Assembly: GCF_000003815.2 (NCBI RefSeq)
Contig: NC_049997.1
Location: 8,312,676-8,376,675 of the forward strand
Length of the DNA stretch: 64,000 nucleotides
Origin: Branchiostoma floridae
Lineage: Eukaryota; Chordata; Leptocardii; Amphioxiformes; Branchiostomatidae
Reading direction: 5' to 3'
The translations under genes were made by a program, and so were the position numbers. The notes under the pieces were generated by a model, which was not told the DNA's origin, ran no database searches, and was given only the letters and a program-made list of their open reading frames with translations. The first letter of the stretch is position 1; every line of letters begins with the position of its first letter. Positions 33,891 through 46,047 of this stretch are shown piece after piece.

Positions 33891-36297
33891 CTCTGACCGG
33901 TGGTTGTGCTGAAGTAGGAAGTGTTCCATTCCGGGTACAGCTACCGCCTGGACCTGTGGTGAGATGTACATCAATTAAGTAGGGCTCAAGCACATTGATA
34001 ATTTTTAAATATCTTTAAGTAGAAACCATACAGAATTCAGTACACCATATTATGGGGCCTCTTGACTGGAATATATCTCTGAATTGTAAACAAATCATAC
34101 ACTTGAGTTATAAAAAGTCGTATAGTTTATCATATTTCAGAACTTCAGTCCAAAGATGGTTTGTTTTGTAATCGGAAGACATACTTGACTTAACAAAAAT
34201 GATAGATATTCAGATTTATGGTTTATTCTGAGAAAGGGAAATTAATTTGCTAGATTCATAGCTTAAACTGGTTGATACACAAACATATCGAAGAAATACA
34301 AACATAAAACTGAAGTTCTGTTGTAGTAACAAGGAAAGCCGCTAGGACGTCCTTGACCTCCGCCTTCCCCAACACCTACACTCATACAAAATATCATTGC
34401 AATGCATTCCTACAACATTAGCATAACGTAATCTCAAAGCAGATCCACGGTGGTGTAATATAGTATCTCCGGTGCCCGTTTGACTCCCTTTGGCCGGCTA
34501 TACTCCTTGGCCAGCTTTGATACTATCTTATGGCACCGTAGGATCTGCTTGGAGATCAAACATTACGTAAGTCCTAGGGATGGAGAAATCATGAGTAAAC
34601 TTGGGTATTGTTTCCACACACTTCAAGACACAATAGCTCAAGGACAACTCACCTGTAGAGGGGCGGGGTCCAGCGGCATGTTCACTGGTTCACCTGACGT
34701 CCCGTACACGACAGTCACGTTCTCATTGGGGACGTCAAACCCCGGAAACCTTACGGCGTGAGCCAACGGAACCACTGGGGACCTGTTCGCCTCCTGTAGT
34801 ACGTACTGTAGGGTGCGGATGTAGTCCATGGCGGCGTGCAGGGTGTCCACTTTACTCGGCTTACGGTTGGGAGGGAGGGAGGGCACCATACGCCGCAGTT
34901 TGGCGAACCCCGTGTTCAAGTTGCGTACTCTCTGGCGTTCACGGGCGTTCGCTTCACGTCTCTGTTAATTAGGTCACGAGAAAAACATTTACATATTTAC
35001 AAATAAACAAATTTGTAAACAATTCGCTATACAACATACAGTAAGAGAGATGGGGCAGTGTTCATTGAAATGATGTGCTGATTTCTGTCTTCCTTATTTT
35101 CTATCGATGATTTTGAAGCGATAAGAAAATGAAGAAATGGGCATGTATGAACAATGATGAAATGCTTCAAATTGCATCGAATTTATCACAAGAAAAACAA
35201 GGGTATTAAAGCATTTGTTCTGTTTCTATGTTGAAGAACTATAAATAATAAGAACAAAAAAAAAAGCATTTTAGCTGACTATTTGTTATGAAAGAGTATT
35301 ATTTTCAGGTGTACCTGAAGTGTAGTGCAGTGTAGTGATTACATGAGAAGAAGAGAAGGATTACCTTTGCTATAATGTCTTCTGGGTCATCATGACTTGA
35401 CAGCGAACTACTGCCGCTAGACCGTCGCCGGCGTCGCACGATTGCAACGGGCACGGGCAGAGAGCCGCCCTCCTTCCGCAAGACATCGCTGAGCAGCTCG
35501 GGCTTGGGCGTCGGATACGTGACTGCAGCGGGCGGGCCTCGGAAGACGTGACGCCCGACGAAGTCCTCACCGACGTACGGTGGAGGGTTTGGTTCTTCCG
35601 GGGACGGAGTCAAGCGAGAGTCGTCATCTTTTTCTAAGAAGCTCTCGAGGTCAACGCAAGCCGTGCTTGAAGGCGAAATGTCTTGTGTAAGATGTCCGGT
35701 TTTGTCGCCATCTTCTGGACCAAGATTCGGGATGGAAGGAACGGAGAGAAGAAACCCCTGTCCTCGGAGGTAGCCGATGTCGTCGTTTTCAGGCGGAGGG
35801 GTAGGCACGGGGACCGGCCGGGCGTGATTGCTGACGTACGGGCTCTGCAGGGAGTGAGCGGCCACGGCAGGTCGCACGGACGGGACGGTACTGCACCTGG
35901 CCCCGAGGGTCGTGAAGGAACTCACGGTATTCCCGCCGAGGAAAAACGACTGCCAAGGCACGCCGGGGTAAAATGGACGATATTGCGAGCAGTTGTCATA
36001 GTCCACTACTCCTCTTCCACAGGTAACGAAGTTACCGTGATGGTGTGTGCTCGCAGGCGGTGGCTGGACGAACCCCTCCCCGACAAACGCATGACCATGC
36101 CTCGCTGGTCCTTCCTGCGTCTTTTCCACGTTGCAGAACTCCGCTGGAAACGGTTTGGGCTGGAAGCAGACATTTTGAGCCAGCTTCTCGGGAACGCCTG
36201 ACGCAGGAGACGCAAGTTCTAAATGAGATCCCGATGTGATGTCCACAACTTGTACCGGCTCTTCTGACACGCCACCTGCGTTGCAAATTACGTCCAT
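33891..36297 (-). CDS. figla-like: FIGLA-like bHLH transcription factor (3' end incomplete)
   Basis: Supported coding exons are 36297-35365, 34961-34653 and 33953-33891, all joining at codon boundaries (donors AAG|GTAATC, CAG|GTGAGT, GAG|GTACGT; acceptors AACAG and CACAG). That gives 311+103+21 residues plus an unlocated end. The start at 36297 (GGAAGATGGAC) is chosen for its context; the frame stays open to 36462. The bHLH spans residues 312 to about 368, with basic region [16 protein letters not shown] including the E-box-contacting Glu, then helix-loop-helix with [28 protein letters not shown] is characteristic of FIGLA. Just upstream, [19 protein letters not shown] resembles the conserved FIGLA segment before its bHLH. 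The N-terminal 280 residues are Pro/Ser-rich and long for FIGLA. In vertebrates FIGLA pairs with E12 and activates oocyte coat genes; the role here is inferred by family. It could be another group-A bHLH. Confidence 0.8.
34429..34557. mobile_element. MITE copy inside the second intron of the FIGLA-like gene
   Basis: TAATCTCAAAGCAGATCCAC at the left and GTAGGATCTGCTTGGAGAT at the right are inverted repeats of the same family as 30979-31093. The interior shares TTTGATACTATCTTATGGCA with that copy. The target duplication is not clean here. Confidence 0.75.
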
Positions 36298-36492
36298 CTT
36301 CCAGCCGAGGAACTTTAGGTCAGGTTTTCTATACACATGTTCGCTTGTTCCAGAAATGCACCTAAACGACGATAGACTCAAGAATATTCCAGCCGTACGG
36401 CTGTTACCAATCTTCGTTTCAAGTATGGCGCAAAAATCCAGAAGCGCTGCTGTCCTGCGCACCTGCGCCGAGAACTACCGGCATCCAAACCA

Positions 36493-36500
36493 TGACGTCA
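36493..36500. promoter_or_regulatory. CRE palindrome upstream of the FIGLA-like gene
   Basis: TGACGTCA, the full CREB/ATF palindrome, lies about 200 bases upstream of the chosen start. A second half-related site TTACGTCATTAAT lies at 36533-36545. Their position fits a proximal promoter, but no core promoter element was identified. Confidence 0.35.
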
Positions 36501-37084
36501 TCATGTCGAACACCTGCACCGCTATATGATGCAATTACGTCATTAATCTAATTATGATACACCTGTAGCTTTTCGCGTGGCGTTCATTATCATAATCATT
36601 ATCATATCGCCCTGCTTGCTTGGATTAAGATTCTTCGTTTGTCCCGAGCGTATATCCTATTTTTTGTGTGACGATCTTCTGGATCTGTACCGCAACATAC
36701 AAATGGTATGCTTTCTATATACTTATGATGTAAGTTTATTGAGGCTGACAAAAATGTAATAATGATCATCATTAATTTTACTGTAGGACCTTCGAAGCAC
36801 TATTGTATCTTTAGCATTTCTTGTATGTAAGAAAAAGTACAGTGTCGTCTCTAGAATTGTTGCTACTTTTTGTCATGAGAGGAGTCTGGCGGAGCCCATT
36901 GTTTACGTGTGTCGGAATGGACACGACCGGTACCGTGTTGTTTACACGGTGTTGCGTGGCAGGGTACACCCCGCTACTGTTTCCCTGGTCAGATAACAGA
37001 GATTTGGATCACTGACACAGTCCCACAAACCACACCGTACAATAGGCGGCCAGGACGTGGCACGTGTCGCTGCTACATGGCAGG

Positions 37085-37830
37085 AAAACAGACGATAGGT
37101 ACGAAGCGTGGTCTCTATTTCAGTATTTGTGAGAAAAGTACTAACGAAACAAGGTCTCTATTTGTGAGAAAAGTACGTACGAAGCAAGGTCTCTAGCTCT
37201 ATTTGTGAGAAAAACAGACGACACTTGAAGTACGAATGCAAGCAAGGCCTCTGTGAGAAAAACAGACGACTAGAACGAAGCCAGACCTCTATTTGCGAGA
37301 ATAACAGACGACATAACGCATTACTTGAGAAAACATACGGCAAGTTCAATCTTGGTCTCTGTGAGGAAAACAGCCTACAACTTAAGTACAAGTACCGAAC
37401 AAGGTCTCTATTTGTGAATTAAAAAAAGCAGACGACAAGTACGAAGCAGGGTCTCTATATTCGTGAGCAAAATAGACAACAAGTACGAAGCAACGTCTCT
37501 ATTTGTGAGAAAAATAGATGACATCAAGTATCAGTTGAGGAAAGTTCAACCATGGTCTGTGCGAGGAAAACATTCGACAATCTTGGGCTTTGTGAGGAAA
37601 ACAAACGACAAGTACGAAGCACGATCTCAACTTGTAAGGAAAACAGACGACAAGACAAAAACCAGCTCTAAACTTACGTGAGGAAACCGGCACTCGGACG
37701 ACAAGTACGAATCGAGTCTCGAGAGGAACACAGATTACAAGGAGAGCCCTGATCTATACTTATGAAAAAAGAAACAGACAGGTACCAAACAATGTTTCTA
37801 TTAGTGAGGAAAACAGATGATAAGCGTAAA
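37085..37830. repeat. Degenerate minisatellite, about 40-55 bp unit
   Basis: Roughly fourteen diverged units contain GACAAGTACGAAGCAAGG, then TCTCTATTTGTGAGAAAAAC and AGACGAC. Unit length varies because pieces are missing or duplicated. Several short reading frames on both strands (rich in GLCEKN or LFFSQ) come from the repeat and are not genes. Confidence 0.85.
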
Positions 37831-40307
37831 CTACAGAAATAGCGTCGTCGTTATATGCTACTGACTGAACTTGTCCGAGTTTCATAACTAACATAAGATT
37901 TGTTCAAGTAGGACTACACATGTGAACGATAAGAAAAACACTAACTGATTCTAAAAAAGAAAGTTTTAATAAGAAGATTCGAAAAGAAGTAAAACTAATT
38001 GAAAAAAATCTTTTGCAAAATACACGTATTACATGACTCAAAGAGAAGACTTACTCCCTTTGAATTATAAATCGTTCTTGGACGTGCACAATGTATTTCT
38101 ATTGAGTTAGTCCCAAGAATGCTTGCTGATACTTACTTAGTCTATCCAGTTCATACATGTACAGTTACACACTACATCTGATCCGTCCCAAACCAACATA
38201 TTACACGGTGGCTGAACATGTGTAACTCCAGTCGACCCATTAGCCTTGTACCGGGAGAAACCATTGTGCAGGGGAGGAGGGACACTTGAGGTAACCAGTC
38301 ATGGCGCCAAAGAACGTGCAATAGGGCGCCACATGGAGAGGAACAGGAGAAGAAAAGTCAATGACTTGTGACAAGGAGGATTCTACTGCTTCTCATGTTG
38401 CTTAAGATGGGCCTTTATGTCACCATTTAAAATGACGAATGCAGTCCCTAATACCCCTGTCACATTATCAACGGTCTTCGGGCGTATCGATGGATGATCG
38501 GCCGTATATAGCATCGACAGAGAGGGTTGCACGTATTTTTCACCTGAAAACCGTCCCTGTCACATATAACCCATACTTTGTACCTTGTACAATTGTTGTG
38601 CAATAAAGTTATTATCATAAGCGAAACTCGGGCGATTGCCGCAGACTCGTCGTCCGATCAATTTTCGCTACATGTGAGGGGGGTATAACAATTGCAACAT
38701 GTCCGAGCCGGGGCCGACTCAGGCTAACATCCCATACTCTAGGGACTCCTCTGCAAAGAATGTACTGAAAATATTCATCAATCAGTTTCCAAATTTGGCA
38801 TCATCAAAAATCTGAAAGGCAAGTATTTCCAAATTTGAATAAACGCGTGATAGAAAAGGGCAGCTGGGACACCGTAAAGACTTTGCCTCCCAACGTCTGC
38901 TCTAACGTTACCTTAAAAAACCTTCTGTAGTATACACTTTTGTTCTAATCCGCTAGAGGCCGCTTCGTTTTGTCTGCACCAGGTGTTGCAGATGGCATGT
39001 ATCATGGCAATTGATATTTTGTACCAACTACTTGTTAGATGTTTGGATAAAGTTACAATTGTTGCTGCGAAATGTATTGATAATCGTATTTCTGCGTCTA
39101 TACGGTAATTCGACGAGTTGCTAATATTCGTAACACCAGGACGCTTGTTTTCGTGAGTTTGTATGATGACGTCATTGTCAGACGACAGGCCCACATGTTT
39201 CAAGGCAAGAAAGTCGACATTTTCTGCGTCGTTAGCGTCAGCTTGTTAGGTATACGTCATATTTGTCATCAGATTTAACGTTTAGTATGGAAAGTCTATT
39301 TACAACTAAATATGTGAGGTACTAAAATGATTAGATTTCTTTGTGGTTTATATTTTTTATACCAGGATATAACCCGACTTATTACCTGAAGGTTTTAATG
39401 AATTATCTTTAGACGTTGCGCTATTGTAGAACTCAAGTAAACATTATCTATTAAACGTCTTAGAAAATAGATGATTAATTTGTTTAGGTGGTGCTCTAGA
39501 TCTATTAATTGCGCTGCAAAGACATCCAAATCATTTATGATACGCTCCTTATCTTGGATATAATGTAACATTATCGTATACATTTCAATGTCACCCCAAA
39601 CTTACAGCATGTACATGTCAAATGTCATTACGAGATAAAAACCAACTGTTCTTAACAACTATTCAGTATTTGTTGCTGATTTAGCATAGTACATGGATAT
39701 ATCAATTCTTGTTTCGGTTGATTTGATTTGGAAATGTATTTGCATTTGTTTTACGTAAAACTTGACTAGTTAAACGTTTCTGTTTTAAGCTTGTATTTAT
39801 TTTGGATAAAAAAATACAGTTCTAGTAATTAACTAGCTAGTACAAATGTTTATCTGTATGATAAATCTGCCAAAGTCAATTTTTTCAAGTATATACGTGT
39901 ATCCGTAAAAAAATATGCAATTCAGCCTATGGCAGCGATGTACTTTTATAATTGAACACAATGATCAAATAGACAAGCATTATTTGTCCTTGGTGATATC
40001 GAATGTAATATTAGTGTGAAAGTTCAGAGACGAAATGTTTTTCTTCTTTCTTTTCAGGAATGAAAGCAAAATGAGGCGAGCAGCTGTGTACAGCACGGAG
40101 CGAGCCGGCTCTTTCCGTCAAAACCCCGCTTCGTTTCCGTCAAGTCGAACCCTCACAGGTTAAAATAAGACGCGAAAGCAAATTCTTGAAATGTCTTCGC
40201 TTACTGCCAAATGCTTGAGTTGCCTTGGCCGGCCGCCGCAGGGAAGTGTCGTCTTACATAGTGACGTTATCCAAGGCCGGTAAGTACCCGGGCTGTAGGA
40301 ATGAAAC

Positions 40308-40730
40308 ATGGCGGACGCTGACGGCCGTGCGTGCGCCCCAGGGGAGCGATGCGAAGATAAAATGGCTCGGAGGGCGAGGATAAGGGCACGGCGGGCGAGA
40401 GAGATGGAAGTAGCGGCGCGGAATGAAGCTCAGTACACCGAGACGACCGTCACTGTAACCACGGCGTCTCTGTACAAGCAGGAGGCGCGGGTATGTGGAG
40501 CCACCGCTGCCGAGACGAACTTAGGAACGCCCGAGAACTTTAAGCAACCAGAAGGAGCGAGCGCAGCTCCGAAAGAACGGGAACAGCAGCCGCAGAAGAC
40601 GTCCAGATCGAAGGAGAAGAAAGGCGGCAGGCGGCTAGTAAGCAGACATATACGGGAGAAAAGACGGAGCACCGGCATAGTCAACCTGCAGATGGTCCTT
40701 GCAGACGACATGGACGACGATCATGACCAG
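40308..40730 (+). CDS. First coding exon of an unidentified gene (141 codons)
   Basis: ATG at 40308 has an excellent context (AAACATGGCG) in a GC-rich, CpG-containing stretch. The frame stays open to a donor GACCAG|GTATGG at 40730/40731. The peptide is charged: a basic helix-like N-terminal third (ARRARIRARRAREMEVAARN), a Pro/Glu/Lys-rich middle, then a notable block GRRLVSRHIREKRRSTGIVN and an acidic DDMDDDHDQ end. The block ending RRSTGIV looks like a conserved, possibly phosphorylated motif, but I cannot name the family. Downstream exons were not found in the next 20 kb. An acceptor at 40061 followed by a short open frame (MRRAAVYSTERAG...) may mark a separate 5' exon. Coding status is likely; identity unknown. 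Confidence 0.6.
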
Positions 40731-41904
40731 GTATGGTAATGTTACAGTTTACCAGGGGGAGAACCAGACATTGAAAACCGAGTAGGGTGTCCTAGTTAAA
40801 GGCTGTAAGTTGCGAACGTGTCCCAGCTCGCAGTGTATAGTATACTACATAAAAATCAGGTTTTGATACTTTTTAATATCGTGAAATATCCAGAATGTCT
40901 TTATTTCTTGTGTTATTTTTCATGTGAGCCTGAGACCCCAATCAGAGAACGAGTTGTCCCTACCCGTTCCGATACGTGAGTGCCGGTGAAGGGTTACCCC
41001 AGTTATTTCTCAAAGTGGACATAACAAGGCACAAGTGCACACGGTTGTGACGGCTGCCCGCTGTGATGGGTACATAAGGGACCAGAGCGCCTTTCTAGAA
41101 TGTCAAAACACAGCCGAAACAAGTCACAAATTTAAAACATCACTCTCACCTTTATGGTGATCTGTTACGAAACGTAGAGCTCATTTTTCCTATAACTTGG
41201 CTAACACAAGCCTTGAATTTTGCAACAGACATTCGCGAGTAATATACAACTTGACCGCCATTTGTTTACGTTATTTTGTCAACGCCATACATTGTCGCTG
41301 TACTGCACAGTTTCTAAGAAATCCGAAGTACTCGTCAAGAATCTAATTAGAATTCTTCCTACTCTATCAGTCTCCCCCGCTATGCAACATTAAAACAAGC
41401 GATTCTTTCCAATGCCTATATTTAGTGGTAATAGGTTGGGCAAGTTAAGTGTTTCAAAACACTGTACTGCTTGAGGAGATCTTGTATATTTTCTACAGCC
41501 TTATTTATATAACAGCTTGATCTTTAAGTTACACTAACACTGTGGTGACTTTAACAATAATATTTCTTAGAGTCAGACCTTACCTCTCATATCACACGTC
41601 ATTTCAAAACAATGTTTTTGCCCAATGTTAACAGAATAGGAAAAGTACTAGACACTATGTGACAGGCTACACTTCGCCAAACTTTCAATGTGTGCGGCAC
41701 ATTAGGTTTTCAAGAGAGCGAATCTGGCCACCTTCAAACTATGTACTGTTTGCAAAACAGGCCCACAGTGCTTAAGCTTGCACTTGGCAATGTTCAGATT
41801 TAGTTACAAGGAACGTGCTTCGGATTATACTGCCCCCCCCCCCCCCCTAACGTCTTGCTGATAAACGCTGGAATTTTAATCTGAAGTGAAGTCGGTGTTT
41901 CCCC

Positions 41905-42345
41905 AAGTGCATCGTTTCCTGATTGTCACTGTCACGTCCTTTTGTTGGAACCATAGATACAAATATTTTTAGATTCTTGATAGATTCTAGATTCAGTAGA
42001 TTTTCACTATCATCCGTCTTGCAGCTTTTTCTTTTGGTAGATATCACTAAATAGCTTCCTGTCTGTCACTGACTCGTCCTTATGTTGGAACATAGATAAA
42101 ACTATATTTAGATTCTTGATAGATGTCCTTTTAGATTAATAGATTTTCACCATCATCATCAGTCCTGTAGCTTTTTCTTTTGGTATATATCAAGAAAAAG
42201 CTTCCTGTTTATCACTGTCTCGTCATTCTGTTGGGGTCATAGATAAAATATATATTTAGATTCTTGATAGATGTCCTTGTAGATTGGTAGATTTTCACCC
42301 TCATCATCAGTCTTGTAGCTTTTCATTTCGGTAGATAATGTTATA
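41905..42345. repeat. Tandem repeat, about 140-146 bp unit, three copies
   Basis: The marker (C/T)TTCCTG followed by T.TCACTG occurs at 41916, 42055 and 42201. All copies share TTTAGATTCTTGATAGAT, TAGATTTTCACC and TGTAGCTTTTTCTTTTGGTA. Confidence 0.85.
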
Positions 42346-43061
42346 ACCTCCAATATTTCACCATGTTTTCAGACAAAAAGAAAACTACTTTCCTTCTAAC
42401 ATCACAGAACCCACACATTATAGAAAAGGTGGGATAATTCATCTTCCACTGTCTCCAATGGAAGAAAGTCGAACCCAACAAGTTACAGTTAAGCTTTTAG
42501 ACTAATGTAGATATATTCTATATTGTTCTACACTACTTTTTTGTTTGTCCTCTTTCATGTTAAAAGAAGTCGAACCCAAGAATTTGCAATAAAACTACCT
42601 ATATCACTATGTCACTAAATCACAGTACATGTATTGTATTTTAAAAGGGTTCATTGTCTTTAGGAAGTTGACAGACGGTTCTTAGATTGTTAACCAGTTG
42701 TGGATAGAGAACCTTGTTTACCAGTGATTTTTCCAACCGGATGAAAATATTCATGGACGACTTCGGGAATGTTTTGAAAACAAAAGGAAAACCTTGGGGT
42801 AACCATTACAAAGATCAGCTTCAGATATTCTGCTTGTATTGCACGAGTCATCAGTTGCATTCCAAATGTCTTTCGTATTCAAGAAGAAAAAGCAACTTAA
42901 AGGTGGAAAAATGGTAACATTTGTCGCATTTCACAAAGAAAGATGATTGTATGCAAATGAGAGTTCATTTATGACGGTAATTAAAATTATAAAGATTTCA
43001 TAAGCACTGTTTCTTGTATACGGAAAAAAGATACAAAATCATGCTATCAGAACGGTTAGAA

Positions 43062-43330
43062 AATAACGTATTATCGTACTCTTAGTACTCCTAGTCTTGA
43101 AATTTGTTGTCAAAACATCTCGGGTCTGATTTTAAGTCCTCAACCCCAAACTCCCAGATCACTTGTAAATGTTGATGGCACGTGCAAAACTTCACAAATA
43201 ACGTATTATCGCACTTTTAGTCTCGTCTTGAATTTTTTGGCAAAACATCTCGGGTCTGATTTTAAGTCATCAACCAAAACTCCCAGATCACTTGTAATGT
43301 TGATGGCATGTGCAGAACTTGACAAATCCG
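43062..43330. repeat. Tandem duplication, about 135 bp unit, two copies
   Basis: AATAACGTATTATCG starts at 43062 and 43197. Both copies continue with AAAACATCTCGGGTCTGATT, AACTCCCAGATCACTTGTAA and TGTTGATGGCA. Confidence 0.88.
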
Positions 43331-44678
43331 GTCCAGCCAGCACAAGTCGCTGACGGATGTGAGGCGGCGAAGAGAGAAAGCTTCAGACGATTTCCTCCCA
43401 GCCATCTGACCGAGGTTGCCCCTCAGAAATTGTTTCTGGCTCGTCAGGCGATAATAGAATACCGGGAGAACATGAGGCGGGAAGCCGGGAGATGTTTGTT
43501 TAGGAAAGGTCACTTTGTAAAAGGAGGCACCGCCTTTCTAGGCGAGCCAAGGACTTGGCATGGTCGGATACAAAGCAAGGAGACGTCTCTGTGTAGTGTC
43601 AGTCAGACCAGGCGTGACCACGGCTTTCAGTGGCCCGATGGAGGTACTAAGGTGGTGTAAGTCGAAGGCTTTCAGCAACCATTTTCAGGAAAAACACATT
43701 AAGGGCTTTAGTTTAACGTCACAAACGCCCTGCTGGTTGTCCGAGCCTGGAAAGTTTAGAATAACACATCCTTATTGTATAATGTTTATTATGTTTTTGG
43801 CTTCTGTATCTAGAGTTAAAGGTTATACCTGGGCATTTTCAGCTTTAACCATTAAATATTGTGGACATTATTACCTTACGTCACGATCACGTGTGTGCTA
43901 TAATCTTATATAACACATCAGCGTGTCCATTTTCATTTCAATTAATTAAAACATAAATGCCCATCTTAATTTCAATAAAGTGCGATAAAGGCGTAAAAAA
44001 TATAGTTAGTCTCTTTTGTGTATTCTATTCCAGTTATCCATATTCTAATTCTAACTTCTAAAAGGTATTTTCCTTGAGCTACTGACACTAGGTAGACAGC
44101 ACCGAAAGCTATCTCTAAAGTATACGAAAAGGCTCTAGCTTCGCTCGACTGAAATACAAATAAGACATCACGATGTTAGCCAATGTCAGAACGCTCTAAA
44201 CAGGACTAAAGTGGACCATTCACCAACCTGTACGGTACAGTATTGATATGCCACCAAGTTGGCAAGAGGAGTTATTTACTTATGGCAAAAAGTCAATACT
44301 CTGCGTTCAGCAACAATAAAGTTGACTGGGTCTTTTGTGTTCCTGTAAATTTATGTTGTCAGTCTCGGAAACAGCACCCTTTAGTATATTGGTAATGGCC
44401 CTCATATGGTGCCAATGACCCAGATATTGTGTACATGGGACCATATGTGCAGTGCTGATAAAGGAATAGTCTATCAGCGTGAAGGTATAAAAGGGGGTGG
44501 TGGTTTACGACGCTTAGTTCTCTCCAAGTGCAAAGGAACAAACGGTTATATGACAGGTCATTCTGTTTAGTATAGATAACTGGGTCAGTTTTATCTTTCT
44601 CTCTACTGCCAAGTCATATGAAGATACTAGTTTTAAGGAACACATAAATGGAACAGGTTTGCGTTTGTTTATAATTGT

Positions 44679-45000
44679 GTGTGTGTACAATGTGTATCTA
44701 TGTGTGTGTGTGTGTGTGTGTGTTTGTGTGCATGTGTGTGTGTCTTCATGAGTGTGTGTACGTTGTGTGCATGTGTCTGTGTATGTTTGTGTGTGTACAT
44801 TAGTGTGTGTCTGTGTGTGCATGACTGTGTGTAAGTGTGTGTGTGTGTGTGTTTGTTTGTGCATGAGTGCGTGAACGTTGTGTGTATGCGTCTTTGTGCG
44901 AGTGTGTGTGTGCCTGTGTGTGTGCACGTACGCGTGTGTGTACGTGAACGTTGTATGCATGCATGTGTCCTTGTGCGTGTGTGCATGTGTGTGTGTGTGA
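44679..45000. repeat. Long imperfect (TG)n microsatellite
   Basis: About 320 bases of GTGTGT with scattered CAT, TTT and GTACG interruptions. On the other strand it yields His/Thr-rich frames, which are artefacts. Confidence 0.95.
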
Positions 45001-46047
45001 GGGCGTAAAACCTTGACAACTAAGCAATTGATCTCTCAGCTGGCACCGGAAAACTGCTCTCCTGTTTTTCAAGAATGTCGCACGCAAGAATGAGGAAGTG
45101 AAAACAAATACACACCATGAAGGACATGTAAAAAACGGAACAATTACTTTTCCACCAAGTGATTTCTAGAGTCAAGGCTAGTAGGGATAGTGCATTACTG
45201 TATGAGACACTGGTACCTGTGGACGACAAAATACAATTATAAAAAGTTTTTGTTGACTATAGCTGTCTATCCATTGATTTTTGAAACTCCCTATTACGGA
45301 ACATTTTTAGTCAATACGTAAAGTTGCAGGTATGTGCATTGAAACAACGTTGTACAGCATGTTGAGAAAGAATTTAAAGAACAACCTCCAATTTGTGCTG
45401 TAACTGCTGTTATATAGCCTACAATACAGGTGCCCTTTCTTACTAAAGTTTTGGACAGTTCTTAAGTCGTACTGACGCCAGCACTTAGAAAAATGACCCA
45501 GTACTTAACGGCGACGTTTGAAGCGGATCTCCCGTGTCCTTTAACGCACTGTGGCCGTGAAAGGGACCGATTACAGACCTAACCCTTTGGAATGTACAAA
45601 GGACATTTATCGAATAAGATAGAAAGGTCAATGACCGCCCTTGACCCCTTGTTCTGCCAATCATTCGAGACCAGGGCTGTTGATTTTTTAAACACTTTTT
45701 TTTACGCTTTCTTGATGATTGACGTTTATCTAGGGTTGACAACGCCTTTTTTTTCTTTTTAGACGTTTTTCTTCTTCTTTAGCCATTTGGTGTATATGAT
45801 GCATTTCAATACCTTGTTGTTATATTCAATGCTAGCATTGCAACTAAAGCCGATCCAGGTTCCATAGTTACGTTACTTGAAAGTTAAAATACTAATACTT
45901 CCTATTCGTTCATAACCTTTTAGGTGAAACAACGTCTACACTATAGCTAGGCCACTATAAGAACTGATTCTTATTTTCTTCGAATTCGTAGATAAGTCAC
46001 TACTTAGAAAAACAGCTTTATCGTTTACTTAGTGATAACATCCTAAT

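Larger units (their letters stand above)
36298..40060. other. Non-coding interval upstream of the FIGLA-like gene
   Basis: No supported exon. It should contain the promoter of the FIGLA-like gene near its left end. A degenerate minisatellite fills 37085-37830; the rest is AT-rich with no structure that I can name. Confidence 0.5.
40731..44678. other. Non-coding interval with local duplications
   Basis: Presumably the first intron of the gene starting at 40308. It holds a C run at 41831-41847 and the tandem repeats at 41905 and 43062. A 116-codon frame at 43310-43660 lies in a GC-richer patch but has no matching splice sites or recognisable domain. Confidence 0.45.

Noticed and set aside
37158..37693. 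Several 60-77 codon frames on both strands
   Set aside because: They follow the unit of the minisatellite and differ only as the unit varies.
43310..43660. 116-codon plus-strand frame in a GC-richer patch
   Set aside because: Starts in the tail of a tandem duplication, no recognisable domain and no matching acceptor or donor; kept only as a weak possibility.
44514..45087. Overlapping His/Thr-rich minus-strand frames of 95-148 codons
   Set aside because: They translate a (TG)n microsatellite; several frames are open at once, as expected for a dinucleotide repeat.
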